Of a DNA stretch of 63,644 bases, positions 53,466 through 62,643 are shown in pieces; the stretch's first letter is position 1; the number at the start of each line of letters is the position of its first letter. The notes beneath the pieces are model-generated. The model had not been told where the DNA came from, ran no database searches, and saw only the letters and a program-made list of their open reading frames with translations. Made by a program: the position numbers and the translations under genes. This DNA is from Lachnospiraceae bacterium. Its GTDB lineage: Bacteria; Bacillota_A; Clostridia; Lachnospirales; Lachnospiraceae. The stretch covers positions 1 to 63,644 of the forward strand of contig JAFOYH010000069.1 of assembly GCA_017391465.1 (NCBI GenBank). The letters run 5' to 3'.

Positions 53466-54956
53466 ATGATGAATTTAATTTTAAATGAAGAACGTTATGA
53501 AAACGACATTCGAGCTCTCCTCATGGCATTTTACCATGGGGAGAAAATTTTCGTTCAGAAAAAACAATTGAATGGGGATACAACGGACCATTCGATAAAA
53601 CCTATGGATGAAAACGAAAAAGATGGGATGACTTTAGAGGTCCTTTATGAAGGTGAAGGCATGCATCTGTCCATGTATGATGTGGATGGTCATCTTTTTG
53701 CAGAAGAACAGATAGAGTATATGCCGGAAGATCGAAAAGAAGGCAAGAACTGCTTAAAAACGCATTTGTATGATTTACTTTCTAAAGTGACAGGAAAGAC
53801 ATTGCCATGGGGAACGCTTACCGGCATTCGTCCGACGAAGATTCCAATGGCATTCTTAGATGAAGGGAAAACCAGAGCCTATGGCGAGGATCATTTGCGT
53901 CAGGTATATAAAGTTTCCGAAGAAAAAATCCGCCTTTGCAGTCAGGTTGCTGTGAATGAGAAGAAGATTCTGGAAAGTGTGGATTTTAATAATTCTTATA
54001 GTTTATATGTGGGTATTCCTTTCTGTCCAACGATTTGTCTTTATTGTTCTTTCTCGTCGTATCCATTAAATGTATGGGCGAATAAGGTTGACGATTATCT
54101 GGAAGCGTTATCTAAGGAAATATGTCAGATCAGTGGCATGTTAAAAGGAAAGAAGATGACAACTGCTTATATGGGCGGTGGGACACCAACGTCGTTAAAT
54201 GCGGAACAGATGGATCGTTTATTGACAACACTGGAAGAATATTTTGATTTAAATCCTGTTCGAGAATTTACCATTGAAGCCGGAAGACCGGATAGTTTTG
54301 ATCTTGCAAAACTGCAGGTTATGAAAAAACATGGAATCGAACGTATTTCCATCAATCCACAAACATTAAATCAGAGAACTTTGGATGTGATTGGTCGTCG
54401 TCATACGGTTGAAGATGTGGAAAAAGCTTTTGAAATGGCGAAAAAAGTAGGATTTTCTAATATTAATATGGATCTGATTCTTGGTTTGCCAGGGGAAACG
54501 GCAGAGGATGTGGCACATACTTTGGACGGTGTGCGTGCCATGGGACCGGAAAGTATGACGGTACACTCGCTGGCTGTAAAACGTGCATCCAGACTGAATC
54601 AGAATCTTGAGCTGTATCCACCGGCACCGGTTGAAGAAGTCAACAAGATGATTCATATGTCTTGGCAGCAGGCAGAAGCTATGGGGATGGAGCCTTACTA
54701 TCTTTATCGACAGAAAAATATGGCAGGCAATCTTGAAAATGTTGGTTATGCCAAACCAGGTAAAGAATGTCTTTACAACATTTTAATTATGGAAGAAAAA
54801 CAAAGCATTGTGGCCTTGGGAGCCGGTGGCTCTACCAAAGTGGTTTATCCACAGGAAAATCGAATCGAACGTATTGAAAATGTAAAAAGTGTTAAAGATT
54901 ACATTGAACGTATTGATGAGATGATTGGTCGAAAAGCAAAGAACTTTCAATTGTAA
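53466..54956 (+). CDS. hemZ: Oxygen-independent coproporphyrinogen dehydrogenase-like HemZ
   Basis: 496 residues. Radical SAM cluster motif CPTICLYCSF near 188, preceded by a 180-residue HemZ-specific N-terminus, and followed by GGGTPTSLN and INPQTLNQ. It is related to HemN and HemW. Heme synthesis genes are not present in the window, and many HemZ proteins act in heme handling rather than synthesis. A second ATG at 53469 is an equal start candidate. Confidence 0.9.
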   Translation: MMNLILNEERYENDIRALLMAFYHGEKIFVQKKQLNGDTTDHSIKPMDENEKDGMTLEVLYEGEGMHLSMYDVDGHLFAEEQIEYMPEDRKEGKNCLKTHLYDLLSKVTGKTLPWGTLTGIRPTKIPMAFLDEGKTRAYGEDHLRQVYKVSEEKIRLCSQVAVNEKKILESVDFNNSYSLYVGIPFCPTICLYCSFSSYPLNVWANKVDDYLEALSKEICQISGMLKGKKMTTAYMGGGTPTSLNAEQMDRLLTTLEEYFDLNPVREFTIEAGRPDSFDLAKLQVMKKHGIERISINPQTLNQRTLDVIGRRHTVEDVEKAFEMAKKVGFSNINMDLILGLPGETAEDVAHTLDGVRAMGPESMTVHSLAVKRASRLNQNLELYPPAPVEEVNKMIHMSWQQAEAMGMEPYYLYRQKNMAGNLENVGYAKPGKECLYNILIMEEKQSIVALGAGGSTKVVYPQENRIERIENVKSVKDYIERIDEMIGRKAKNFQL

Positions 54957-55015
54957 AATGGAAGGTCGGAATTTGTCGAAAAATACCGAAGAATGATTTT
55001 CTATAATAAAATAAA

Positions 55016-55090
55016 AAAGGGTATACCCGCCCGTAACCCTTGAGCTGTTCTTACGAGAAAACATGCTGTTTATTGTGAGAACAGCTTTTA
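55016..55090 (+). terminator. Double-hairpin terminator or small RNA after hemZ
   Basis: AAGGGT (55017-55022) can pair with ACCCTT (55036-55041). Directly after it, 55043-55054 pairs with 55075-55086 (12 bp, one wobble), then TTTATT. A TATAAT at 55002-55007 lies just upstream, so a short transcript starting here is possible. Part of the 362-bp gene-free stretch 54957-55318. Confidence 0.65.
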
Positions 55091-55096
55091 TTATGC

Positions 55097-55145
55097 ATCC
55101 TTCGACATTGTCTGGTCAAAATGAGACTAAAAAATATCGAAGGAT
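55097..55145. other. Long inverted repeat in the hemZ-DUF5688 spacer
   Basis: A perfect 9-bp arm, ATCCTTCGA (55097-55105) with TCGAAGGAT (55137-55145), enclosing a smaller GTCT/AGAC pairing. It has no T-run, so it is more likely a structured RNA or a protein site than a terminator. Confidence 0.5.
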
Positions 55146-55170
55146 CGCTTGATTTGTCGATGGATGATAA

Positions 55171-55198
55171 TTGCACAAATATTCACTCGTGGTATAAT
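55171..55198 (+). promoter_or_regulatory. Promoter of the DUF5688 gene
   Basis: TTGCAC (55171-55176), 16-nt spacer, TATAAT (55193-55198). The leader to GTG 55319 is about 115 nt and AT-rich, with no recognised element. Confidence 0.6.
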
Positions 55199-55318
55199 AG
55201 TCTCATCTTAAATGATATATCATTCTAAAGATACATTTCTAAAGTTTCATTTCTGAAACGTTTTCCCTTTTAATGCATTAAAAAGAATAGAGAACCAATG
55301 ATTATAGGAGGAAAATAA

Positions 55319-56005
55319 GTGGCAAAAGCACGTTTTATGATCATGTTGGAAAATTACGAAAATAATAAAGAGGCACTGGAAACCGGACCGTATATTCGTC
55401 AATTGGATTTGGCAATGAGTTGCAGTCAGGTGGTTGTTTTAGATACAAAAGAGATGTTTACATGTCGTGTGACGTGGGATATGCTCCGGCTATGGGACAT
55501 GTCTCCGGAAAGCCTTTTTGAGTATGCAGGAGAGGATTCGAGAGAATATCTGCCACCAACCATTGAACCTATGGAAGATGTGATTAAAGGATATCTTGTT
55601 GAAGAGTATTATGAAAAAACAAGGGATAATCTTGAAGAAGCTATGAAGAAAGCGGAAAAAGAATATATCAAATTATTTGGAATAACGCAAGGGGAGGCAC
55701 CCAGAGTTTATGTGATCAGTAATGAATGTCGTATTCAGGGTTCTGCCGTTGTGTTTTATACAGATGTGTTAAAGAAATTAGCGGATAAAACAGCAAGTGA
55801 TCTGATTTTGTTGCCGAGCAGCGTTCACGAGTGGCTGGCGATCCAGGCGGATCAAGCCGGACCACTGGATGAATTAAAATCCATGGTGTATGATGCGAAC
55901 CGTTTTGTTGTTCGTGAGTGTGAAGTGCTTTCGGATTCAGTGTATTACTATTCAAGAAAAAATGATGTCATTGAAATTATGGAACAGGATTTAGATAAAG
56001 GCTGA
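55319..56005 (+). CDS. DUF5688 family protein
   Basis: 228 residues from GTG 55319 with TAGGAGG upstream. Recognisable are DTKEMFTCRVTWDMLRLW, LPSSVHEWLAI and the end DANRFVVRECEVLSDSVYYYSR, the usual DUF5688 pattern. This family is widespread and often multi-copy in Lachnospiraceae, function unknown. No signal peptide or membrane segment. It stands alone between structured spacer DNA and hisS. Confidence 0.75.
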   Translation: MAKARFMIMLENYENNKEALETGPYIRQLDLAMSCSQVVVLDTKEMFTCRVTWDMLRLWDMSPESLFEYAGEDSREYLPPTIEPMEDVIKGYLVEEYYEKTRDNLEEAMKKAEKEYIKLFGITQGEAPRVYVISNECRIQGSAVVFYTDVLKKLADKTASDLILLPSSVHEWLAIQADQAGPLDELKSMVYDANRFVVRECEVLSDSVYYYSRKNDVIEIMEQDLDKG

Positions 56006-56136
56006 AAAGAGGGAATGTACCGTCAGAATATGGTCAAAACACTAGACAAAAGCGGGCATAATTGCTAAAATACTATCTGATAATGCCGTACTCTGCCAAG
56101 ATGCAGGGGACGTTGGTATAAATTGGAGGAATGAAA

Positions 56137-57384
56137 ATGATTACACAGAGACCGAAGGGTACACAGGACTGGTATGGCATTGACATGCACAAGCGCACCA
56201 TCATTGAAGCCACTGCCAGAGAATTATGTAAAGTATTTAATATTAAAGAAGTCATTACACCTGCATTTGAACATACAGTGCTTTTCCAGCGAGGCGTGGG
56301 AGAGACAACAGACGTTGTTCAGAAAGAAATGTACACATTTGAAGATAAAGGTCATCGAAGCATCACATTGAAACCGGAAGGAACTGCAGGGGCAATCCGT
56401 GCTTACCTTGAAAATAATATGTATGCAGATCCGGCACCAACAAAGTTATTCTATATGACACAGGCCTTTCGTTATGAACAGCCTCAGAGTGGAAGACTTC
56501 GTCAGCATCACCAGTTCGGTGTTGAATTCGTTGGTTCGAAAAGCCCTTTGGTTGAAGTTGAATTGATTTCTTTGATTACAACTTTTATCAAGAAGATTGG
56601 TTTAAAAGATGCAAAACTCCACATTAATAGTATTGGATGTCCGAATTGTCGTAAAACATACAATGATGCTCTTTTAGCTTATTTAAAAGAACATGAAGAA
56701 CATCTTTGCCCAACATGTCGTGAACGTATGAAGAAAAACCCATTACGTGTTATTGACTGTAAAGTTCCAGATTGTAAAGAAATCGTTAAAGATGCACCAC
56801 GTACAATTGAATATCTGGATGATGAATGTCGTGAACATTTTGAAGAACTTCAGAAGTTGCTTAATGAGTTAAATATTCCTTATGAAATCGATACAGGTAT
56901 TGTTCGTGGTCTTGACTACTATACAAAAACAGTATTTGAATTTGTTAACAGTGACGGATTTACCCTTTGCGGCGGCGGCCGTTACGATAATCTGATTCAT
57001 GAAATCGATGAAAAACAGAACATACCATCTGTAGGTTTCGGCATGGGAATTGAACGTATCCTCTATTTCCTTGATAAAGAGAATGTAGAACTTGAGCCAG
57101 AACCGGCGGTTGAACTTTATGTAGGTATTCTTGGTAAAGAAGCACGGGCAAAAGCTTATCAGCTGGTGAATGCACTTCGTATGTCCGGTGTGGTTGTTGA
57201 AACAGATTATATGGATCGAAGCGTGAAAGCTCAGATGAAATATGCGAATAAACTTGGTGCAAAACATACAGTTATTCTTGGTGAGAATGAATTAAACAGT
57301 AATGCAGCTAAGATTAAAAATATGGAAACCGGTGAGCAGACAGAAGTTGCACTTGATGCGATCGCTGCATACTTTACAAAATAA
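56137..57384 (+). CDS. hisS: Histidine-tRNA ligase
   Basis: 415 residues. ATG 56137 is preferred over the ATG at 56131 because GGAGG (56125-56129) needs spacing. Class II motifs: motif 2 [21 protein letters not shown], the histidine loops [12 protein letters not shown] and GGGRYDNLI, motif 3 GFGMGIERI, then the anticodon-binding domain. A CPNCRKTY...CPTCRER zinc-like insertion is seen. aspS follows after 16 bases. Confidence 0.95.
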   Translation: MITQRPKGTQDWYGIDMHKRTIIEATARELCKVFNIKEVITPAFEHTVLFQRGVGETTDVVQKEMYTFEDKGHRSITLKPEGTAGAIRAYLENNMYADPAPTKLFYMTQAFRYEQPQSGRLRQHHQFGVEFVGSKSPLVEVELISLITTFIKKIGLKDAKLHINSIGCPNCRKTYNDALLAYLKEHEEHLCPTCRERMKKNPLRVIDCKVPDCKEIVKDAPRTIEYLDDECREHFEELQKLLNELNIPYEIDTGIVRGLDYYTKTVFEFVNSDGFTLCGGGRYDNLIHEIDEKQNIPSVGFGMGIERILYFLDKENVELEPEPAVELYVGILGKEARAKAYQLVNALRMSGVVVETDYMDRSVKAQMKYANKLGAKHTVILGENELNSNAAKIKNMETGEQTEVALDAIAAYFTK

Positions 57385-57400
57385 CGAAGGAGAGAATATC

Positions 57401-59206
57401 ATGTCTGAATCAATGAAAGGATTAAAGAGATCTCATCGCTGTGCAGAACTTTCTGCAGCTAACGTTGGTGAAGTTGTTACTGTCATGGGATGGGTACAGA
57501 AAAGCCGTAATAAAGGTGGTATTATATTTGTCGATCTGAGAGACCGAAGCGGCCTTCTCCAGATTATCTTTGAAGAAGCAGATGCGGGTGCTGAGAACTT
57601 TGCAAAAGCAGAAAAACTTCGTGCAGAATTTGTCTGTGCGGTTGTTGGTAAAGTTGAAAGACGTGGCGGTGCGGTGAACACAAACCTTGCAACAGGTGAA
57701 ATCGAAATCCGTGCAACAGAACTTCGTATTTTATCCGAAGCAGAAACACCTCCATTCCCAATCGAAGAAAACAGCAAAACAAAAGAAGATTTAAGATTAA
57801 AATATCGTTATCTCGATCTTCGTCGTCCGGATTTACAGCGCAACTTTATTATGCGCAGTAAAGCAGCAAAGGTTATCCGCAACTTTCTTGATGAAGAAGG
57901 TTTCTTAGAAATTGAAACACCAATCCTTGGAAAGAGTACACCGGAAGGTGCACGAGACTATCTTGTACCTAGCCGTGTTCATCCGGGAAACTTCTATGGT
58001 TTACCACAGTCTCCGCAGCTTTTCAAACAGTTGTTGATGTGCTCTGGTTATGACCGTTATTATCAGATTGCAAAATGTTTCCGTGATGAAGACTTGCGTG
58101 CCGATCGTCAGCCGGAATTCACACAGATCGATATGGAATTATCCTTTGTCGATGTGGATGATGTTATTGATGTCAATGAAAGACTTATGGCACGTCTCTT
58201 CAAAGAAATCATTGGTCTTGATGTTCCAACACCAATTCAGCGTATGACATGGCAGGAAGCTATGGATCGTTACGGTTCTGATAAACCGGATACACGTTTT
58301 GGTATGGAACTTATCAATGTAAGTGAAGTTGTTAAAGACTGTGAATTCGTTGTGTTTAAGGGCGCTTTAGAAGAAGGCGGTTCTGTTCGCGGTTTAAATG
58401 CTAAAGGTCAGGGCACTATGCCTCGTAAGAAAATCGATGCACTTGTTAAATTTGCAAAAGATTATGGCGCAAAAGGTCTTGCTTATATCGCAATTCAGGA
58501 AGATGGAAGTGTAAAATCTTCATTCTCCAAATTCATGAAAGATGAAGAAATGACAGCTCTTATCGCAGCAATGGGCGGCGAAAACGGTGACTTACTTCTC
58601 TTTGCAGCCGATAAAAACAGTGTTGTTTACAATGTACTTGGTGCACTTCGTCTTGAACTTGCTGAAAAGATGGAGCTTATCGATAAATCTAAATTTAACT
58701 TCTTATGGGTGACAGAATTCCCATTATTAGAGTGGAATGAAGATGAAAATCGTTTCCAGGCAATGCATCATCCGTTTACAATGCCTATGGAAGAAGATTT
58801 GCAGTATCTTGATTCTGATCCGGGAAGAGTTCGTGCAAAGGCTTACGATATCGTTCTTAATGGTACAGAAATCGGTGGCGGTTCTGTGCGTATTTTCCAG
58901 AACAATGTTCAGGAAAAGATGTTCGAAGTTCTTGGATTTGAAAAAGAAGATGCTTACGATCGTTTCGGTTTCCTTTTGAATGCATTCAAATATGGTGTTC
59001 CGCCACACGCCGGTCTTGCATATGGATTTGACCGTTTGATCATGATCATGGCTGGTATGGACAGTATTCGTGATGTTATCGCATTCCCTAAAGTGAAAGA
59101 TGCGTCCTGTCTTATGACAGATGCACCAAATGTTGTTGATGCCGTTCAGTTAAAGGAACTTGGTATTGACATTGCTGAAGTTGAAGAAGAAAAAGAAGAT
59201 GAATAG
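57401..59206 (+). CDS. aspS: Aspartate-tRNA ligase
   Basis: 601 residues from ATG 57401 (AAGGAGAG upstream). OB-fold anticodon domain first (VTVMGWVQKSRNKGG, FVDLRDRSGLLQ), then the class II core (YLVPSRVHPGNFYGLPQSPQLFKQ, FRDEDLRADRQPEFTQID) with the bacterial GAD insertion, and motif 3 GLAYGFDRLIMIMAG. The insertion and length fit the bacterial type. Confidence 0.96.
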   Translation: MSESMKGLKRSHRCAELSAANVGEVVTVMGWVQKSRNKGGIIFVDLRDRSGLLQIIFEEADAGAENFAKAEKLRAEFVCAVVGKVERRGGAVNTNLATGEIEIRATELRILSEAETPPFPIEENSKTKEDLRLKYRYLDLRRPDLQRNFIMRSKAAKVIRNFLDEEGFLEIETPILGKSTPEGARDYLVPSRVHPGNFYGLPQSPQLFKQLLMCSGYDRYYQIAKCFRDEDLRADRQPEFTQIDMELSFVDVDDVIDVNERLMARLFKEIIGLDVPTPIQRMTWQEAMDRYGSDKPDTRFGMELINVSEVVKDCEFVVFKGALEEGGSVRGLNAKGQGTMPRKKIDALVKFAKDYGAKGLAYIAIQEDGSVKSSFSKFMKDEEMTALIAAMGGENGDLLLFAADKNSVVYNVLGALRLELAEKMELIDKSKFNFLWVTEFPLLEWNEDENRFQAMHHPFTMPMEEDLQYLDSDPGRVRAKAYDIVLNGTEIGGGSVRIFQNNVQEKMFEVLGFEKEDAYDRFGFLLNAFKYGVPPHAGLAYGFDRLIMIMAGMDSIRDVIAFPKVKDASCLMTDAPNVVDAVQLKELGIDIAEVEEEKEDE

Positions 59207-59328
59207 ACAATATTCGTGAAAATATAAAAATAGTATTGCTGTGGCGGATTATTTGTGTTATCATGGTAAAGTGAAAAAACTTCACATTGTCAAAAAGACG
59301 GTGTATGACGAGACTAGGGAGGTATATT

Positions 59329-60567
59329 ATGTACTCACTTGAAGAATTAAGAGCTGCTGATGCGCAGATTGCTCAGGCGATTGAAGATGAAGTCGCTAGA
59401 CAGAATTCCCACATTGAATTAATTGCTTCTGAAAACTGGGTTAGCCATGCAGTAATGGCTGCTATGGGAAGTCCTTTAACCAATAAATATGCTGAAGGGT
59501 ATCCTGCAAAACGTTATTACGGCGGATGTGAATGCGTTGACGTTGCAGAAAACCTTGCTATTGAACGTGCAAAAGAACTTTTTGGATGTGATTATGCAAA
59601 CGTTCAGCCACATTCCGGGGCGCAGGCGAATATGGCCGTATTTTTCGCTATGTTAACACCGGGTGACACAGTGATGGGGATGAACTTAGATCACGGCGGC
59701 CATTTGACACACGGAAGTCCTGTCAATATGTCCGGTAAATACTTCAATATCGTACCTTATGGCGTCAACGATGAAGGATTTATTGACTATGATGAATTAC
59801 GTCGTATCGCTTTGGAAGCGAAACCAAAGCTTATTGTTGCAGGTGCCAGTGCTTATGCGCGAACAATTGACTTTAAGAAATTCAGAGAAGTAGCTGATGA
59901 AGTGGGTGCGTATCTTATGGTGGATATGGCACATATTGCCGGTCTTGTTGCGGCAGGTCTTCATCCAAGTCCAATTCCATATGCAGATGTTGTGACAACA
60001 ACAACACATAAGACACTCCGTGGACCTCGTGGCGGTTTGATCCTTGCCAACGAAGCAGCTGCTAAGAAGTTCAATTTCAATAAAGCTGTATTCCCAGGAA
60101 TTCAGGGTGGTCCTTTGATGCATGTGATTGCTGCAAAAGCTGTATGTTTCAAGGAAGCTCTTACAGACGAATTTAAAGCATACCAGAAACAGATCATTAA
60201 TAATGCGCAGGCATTAGCAAATGGATTAACATCCAGAGGTATTCAGATTGTATCCGGCGGCACAGATAATCATTTAATGCTTCTTGATCTTACAAATCTC
60301 GGTGTAACAGGTAAGCAGGCTGAAAAGATGTTGGATGAAGTTCATATTACATGTAATAAGAATACAATTCCGAATGATCCGCAGTCTCCATTCGTTACAA
60401 GCGGTGTACGTCTTGGTACACCAGCAGCGACAACACGTGGCTTGAAAGAAGCTGATATGGACGCCATTGCAGAAGCTATTGCATTGACTTTAAAAGATTT
60501 TGAAGCAAATAAAGATAAAGCAAAAGCAATCGTGGCAGAAATTGCAGCAAAATATCCATTAAATTAA
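59329..60567 (+). CDS. glyA: Serine hydroxymethyltransferase
   Basis: 412 residues from ATG 59329 (GGGAGG upstream). It interconverts serine and glycine with THF. The PLP Lys lies in [15 protein letters not shown], with [30 protein letters not shown] and [10 protein letters not shown] upstream. It shares the folate pool with FolD. The 122-bp spacer before it holds a short GTGAA/TTCAC repeat. Confidence 0.96.
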   Translation: MYSLEELRAADAQIAQAIEDEVARQNSHIELIASENWVSHAVMAAMGSPLTNKYAEGYPAKRYYGGCECVDVAENLAIERAKELFGCDYANVQPHSGAQANMAVFFAMLTPGDTVMGMNLDHGGHLTHGSPVNMSGKYFNIVPYGVNDEGFIDYDELRRIALEAKPKLIVAGASAYARTIDFKKFREVADEVGAYLMVDMAHIAGLVAAGLHPSPIPYADVVTTTTHKTLRGPRGGLILANEAAAKKFNFNKAVFPGIQGGPLMHVIAAKAVCFKEALTDEFKAYQKQIINNAQALANGLTSRGIQIVSGGTDNHLMLLDLTNLGVTGKQAEKMLDEVHITCNKNTIPNDPQSPFVTSGVRLGTPAATTRGLKEADMDAIAEAIALTLKDFEANKDKAKAIVAEIAAKYPLN

Positions 60568-60588
60568 TCGAATAATATCAATAAAAAT

Positions 60589-60615
60589 AAGGCTCCGGTT
60601 TTCCGGAGCCTTTGC
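60589..60615 (+). terminator. Intrinsic terminator after glyA
   Basis: A perfect 10-bp GC-rich stem (60589-60598 with 60603-60612), TTTT loop. Confidence 0.85.
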
Positions 60616-60656
60616 TATTATTTAAAATTTTGATGATAGGTTTGTCGAAAATATTT

Positions 60657-61526
60657 TTAACGATATTGTTTTAACATAGAAAATCCACGTCCGCTGACTT
60701 CTTTTACATGGCTGATCACCATAAAACTTTCCGGATCGATGGTTCGGATCAGCTTTTCTACTTTTGGTAATTCTCGATTGGAAATGATACTTAAAACAAT
60801 CTGAGTCTTATTTTGAAGATAACCGCCTTCTCCGTTAAGCATGGTTACACCTCGGTCAATCTGATTTAAAATAGCATGACGTATTTCTTCGGATTTATTG
60901 CTGACAACTTTAACTTCTGTACGCGTTGTTCCCATAAGTAACATCTTATCTAAAACGACTGTATATATTAAGAGTAAAACAATGCCATATAAGACATTTT
61001 CAATCGGACGGAATAAAAGCTGGCTTAGGATGATCAATGCATCAAACACATACATGCTGATGGATACCGGAATTCGAAACTTTTTTTGAAGGACAAGTGG
61101 TGGAATGTCCATACCTCCGGTTGAAGAACCGGAACGAATGACAATGCCGAGTGCGATACCGATACCAAATCCTGTAAAAATAGTATTGAGCAGTAAATCT
61201 TCTGTAAGAATCCGATCGCCAACGGTTCGGTTTAATAATTCCAAAAAAACCGGATAAAGAAAACTGCTGGCAATGGTTGTCACTGCAAACTGTTTTCCCA
61301 AGACAAAAAAGCCTATAAGCAACATAGCAATATTAAATCCCAATACAAAATGTGAAATAGGAATATTGCAAAAATGTTGAATTGTCAGGGCGATACCGGT
61401 TGTGCCTCCAGTGACAAGACCTGTTGGTAAAAGAAAAAGTTTCACTGCAAGGGCATATAAAAAGTTTCCAAGAATGACACATAGAAGTGACCATATCATT
61501 CGATATTTCGGATAAAGTTGACTCAT
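60657..61526 (-). CDS. YitT-family membrane protein (DUF161 + DUF2179)
   Basis: 289 residues from the minus-strand ATG at 61526 (TTGGAG upstream); an open frame extends further but without a start site. Five to six membrane helices (KYRMIWSLLCVILGNFLYALAVK onward), the GLVTGGTTGIAL and RSGSSTGGMDI family motifs, then a C-terminal DUF2179 domain (QIDRGVTMLNGEGGY). The function is unproven; possible transporter. A leader with an internal terminator precedes it. Confidence 0.88.
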   Translation of the reverse strand: MSQLYPKYRMIWSLLCVILGNFLYALAVKLFLLPTGLVTGGTTGIALTIQHFCNIPISHFVLGFNIAMLLIGFFVLGKQFAVTTIASSFLYPVFLELLNRTVGDRILTEDLLLNTIFTGFGIGIALGIVIRSGSSTGGMDIPPLVLQKKFRIPVSISMYVFDALIILSQLLFRPIENVLYGIVLLLIYTVVLDKMLLMGTTRTEVKVVSNKSEEIRHAILNQIDRGVTMLNGEGGYLQNKTQIVLSIISNRELPKVEKLIRTIDPESFMVISHVKEVSGRGFSMLKQYR

Positions 61527-61554
61527 GTTTATTTCTCCAAATGTTTTATATAGT

Positions 61555-61651
61555 AAAAAACCACGATTGAAAGAGATTTTCCCTAACAAACGTGGATCGA
61601 GGCATTTGCCTAATACGTTGCCATTATATAGAATATTTTTTTGTTGGTCAA
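61555..61651 (-). promoter_or_regulatory. Promoter and attenuator-like leader of the YitT gene
   Basis: On the minus strand, TTGACC (61651-61646) and TATAAT (61628-61623) are spaced by 17 nt. The short leader holds an AGGC/GCCT hairpin and then CCACG (61595-61591) pairing with CGTGG (61565-61561), followed by six Ts, which is an intrinsic terminator upstream of the start codon. This suggests transcription attenuation or a small riboswitch; the signal is unknown. Confidence 0.6.
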
Positions 61652-61756
61652 GCCTGTGTGATAAAGCGGTAAGTCTGATAAAGTGATAGTAAGGAACAAA
61701 GAATTTAAAATGAATATATAAATGGAAATAATTTTGTAAATACATCTGTTTGAAAC

Positions 61757-61820
61757 CAAAAAAGAATTCCAAAAGCCCGAAAAAAGCATTTCAAAGCTTT
61801 GAGAGGGCTTTTGGAATTCT
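61757..61820 (-). terminator. Terminator of the LUD gene
   Basis: A perfect 16-bp inverted repeat (61763-61778 with 61805-61820), and on the minus strand a T-run follows at 61763-61757. The loop has a smaller pairing. Confidence 0.85.
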
Positions 61821-61825
61821 AAAAT

Positions 61826-62470
61826 TTAATAGCCGAGTTCTTCGCCTACAAGAATGATTTTAATTCTTCCTGCAGGTGCACTGCGACGTGTCACAACAAA
61901 CTGGCTGCAGATACAATCCGGACTCATACAATCCATGCAGCGGCCTGTCTGAGTACAAGGTGTTTTTTTGTCCAGGCGGATTGTGTTCATTGGCGCTGCA
62001 GTGTTTCTTGCACGGTCAACAGCAGCATCAATATTATCAACAACTTTATTCATGCCTGCAATGATAATGACGTTTGCCGGTCCAAAGATTAAAGAAGCAA
62101 CGCGGTTTCCGAAACCATCAATATTAAAAAGTTCGCCGTCCATCGTTATAGCATTGCTGCTCATAAAATAATAGTCGCACATATTCACTTTGCCAAAAAA
62201 TTCACGTTTTTCTTCATCTGTTTTAGGAACTGTACGGTCAAGAACTACATAGTCACCAACTTTTAAAGCATCAATTAAGCCGATATCTGCGATGGTCATG
62301 GAACCGCCCCAGGATACGCTTGCACCAGGGGTGACAAAGCGAAGGGCTTTATTTAAAGCTTCTTCAGCATTATCGACATAATAAGCTTCCATGCCGCGTT
62401 TATCTAAGTTCTTGATTAAAGTTTCTGCTGCTGTTTCATAATATTTCTTTTTAGGACTCAATTTGATCAC
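61826..62470 (-). CDS. LUD-domain protein (lactate utilisation LutC/YkgG-like)
   Basis: 214 residues. The LUD fold is visible in GASVSWGGSMTIADIGL, ITMDGELFNIDGFGNRVA and IFGPANVIIIAGMNKVV; a Cys-rich tail (CTQTGRCMDCMSPDCIC) is unlike plain LutC and typical of the clostridial DUF1121-type stand-alone form, which may bind a metal or Fe-S. Substrate unknown; the lutAB partners are absent. Confidence 0.85.
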   Translation of the reverse strand: MIKLSPKKKYYETAAETLIKNLDKRGMEAYYVDNAEEALNKALRFVTPGASVSWGGSMTIADIGLIDALKVGDYVVLDRTVPKTDEEKREFFGKVNMCDYYFMSSNAITMDGELFNIDGFGNRVASLIFGPANVIIIAGMNKVVDNIDAAVDRARNTAAPMNTIRLDKKTPCTQTGRCMDCMSPDCICSQFVVTRRSAPAGRIKIILVGEELGY

Positions 62471-62643
62471 GCTCCAATTCTATTGATACAGACAGTATAA
62501 CATGTTTGGATTCCCTGTCATAGAAAAAGTCCATATCTTTTGAAGAAAAAACAATACTTTTTCCATACAAAAAATCGTGATATAATATCTAAGCTTAAAT
62601 TATGTTCATGTATATGAAATCTAATGGAGGTATAGACGCATTT

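Noticed and set aside
54970..55160. TGTCGAA heptamers resembling Spo0A boxes, also near 1163, 3960 and 60648
   Set aside because: A 7-mer on either strand is expected several times in 63 kb; positions are not consistent relative to genes, and one lies in a terminator loop.
56006..56130. A T-box or other tRNA-sensing leader before hisS
   Set aside because: The spacer is too short and neither a T-box sequence nor a terminator/antiterminator pair was found.
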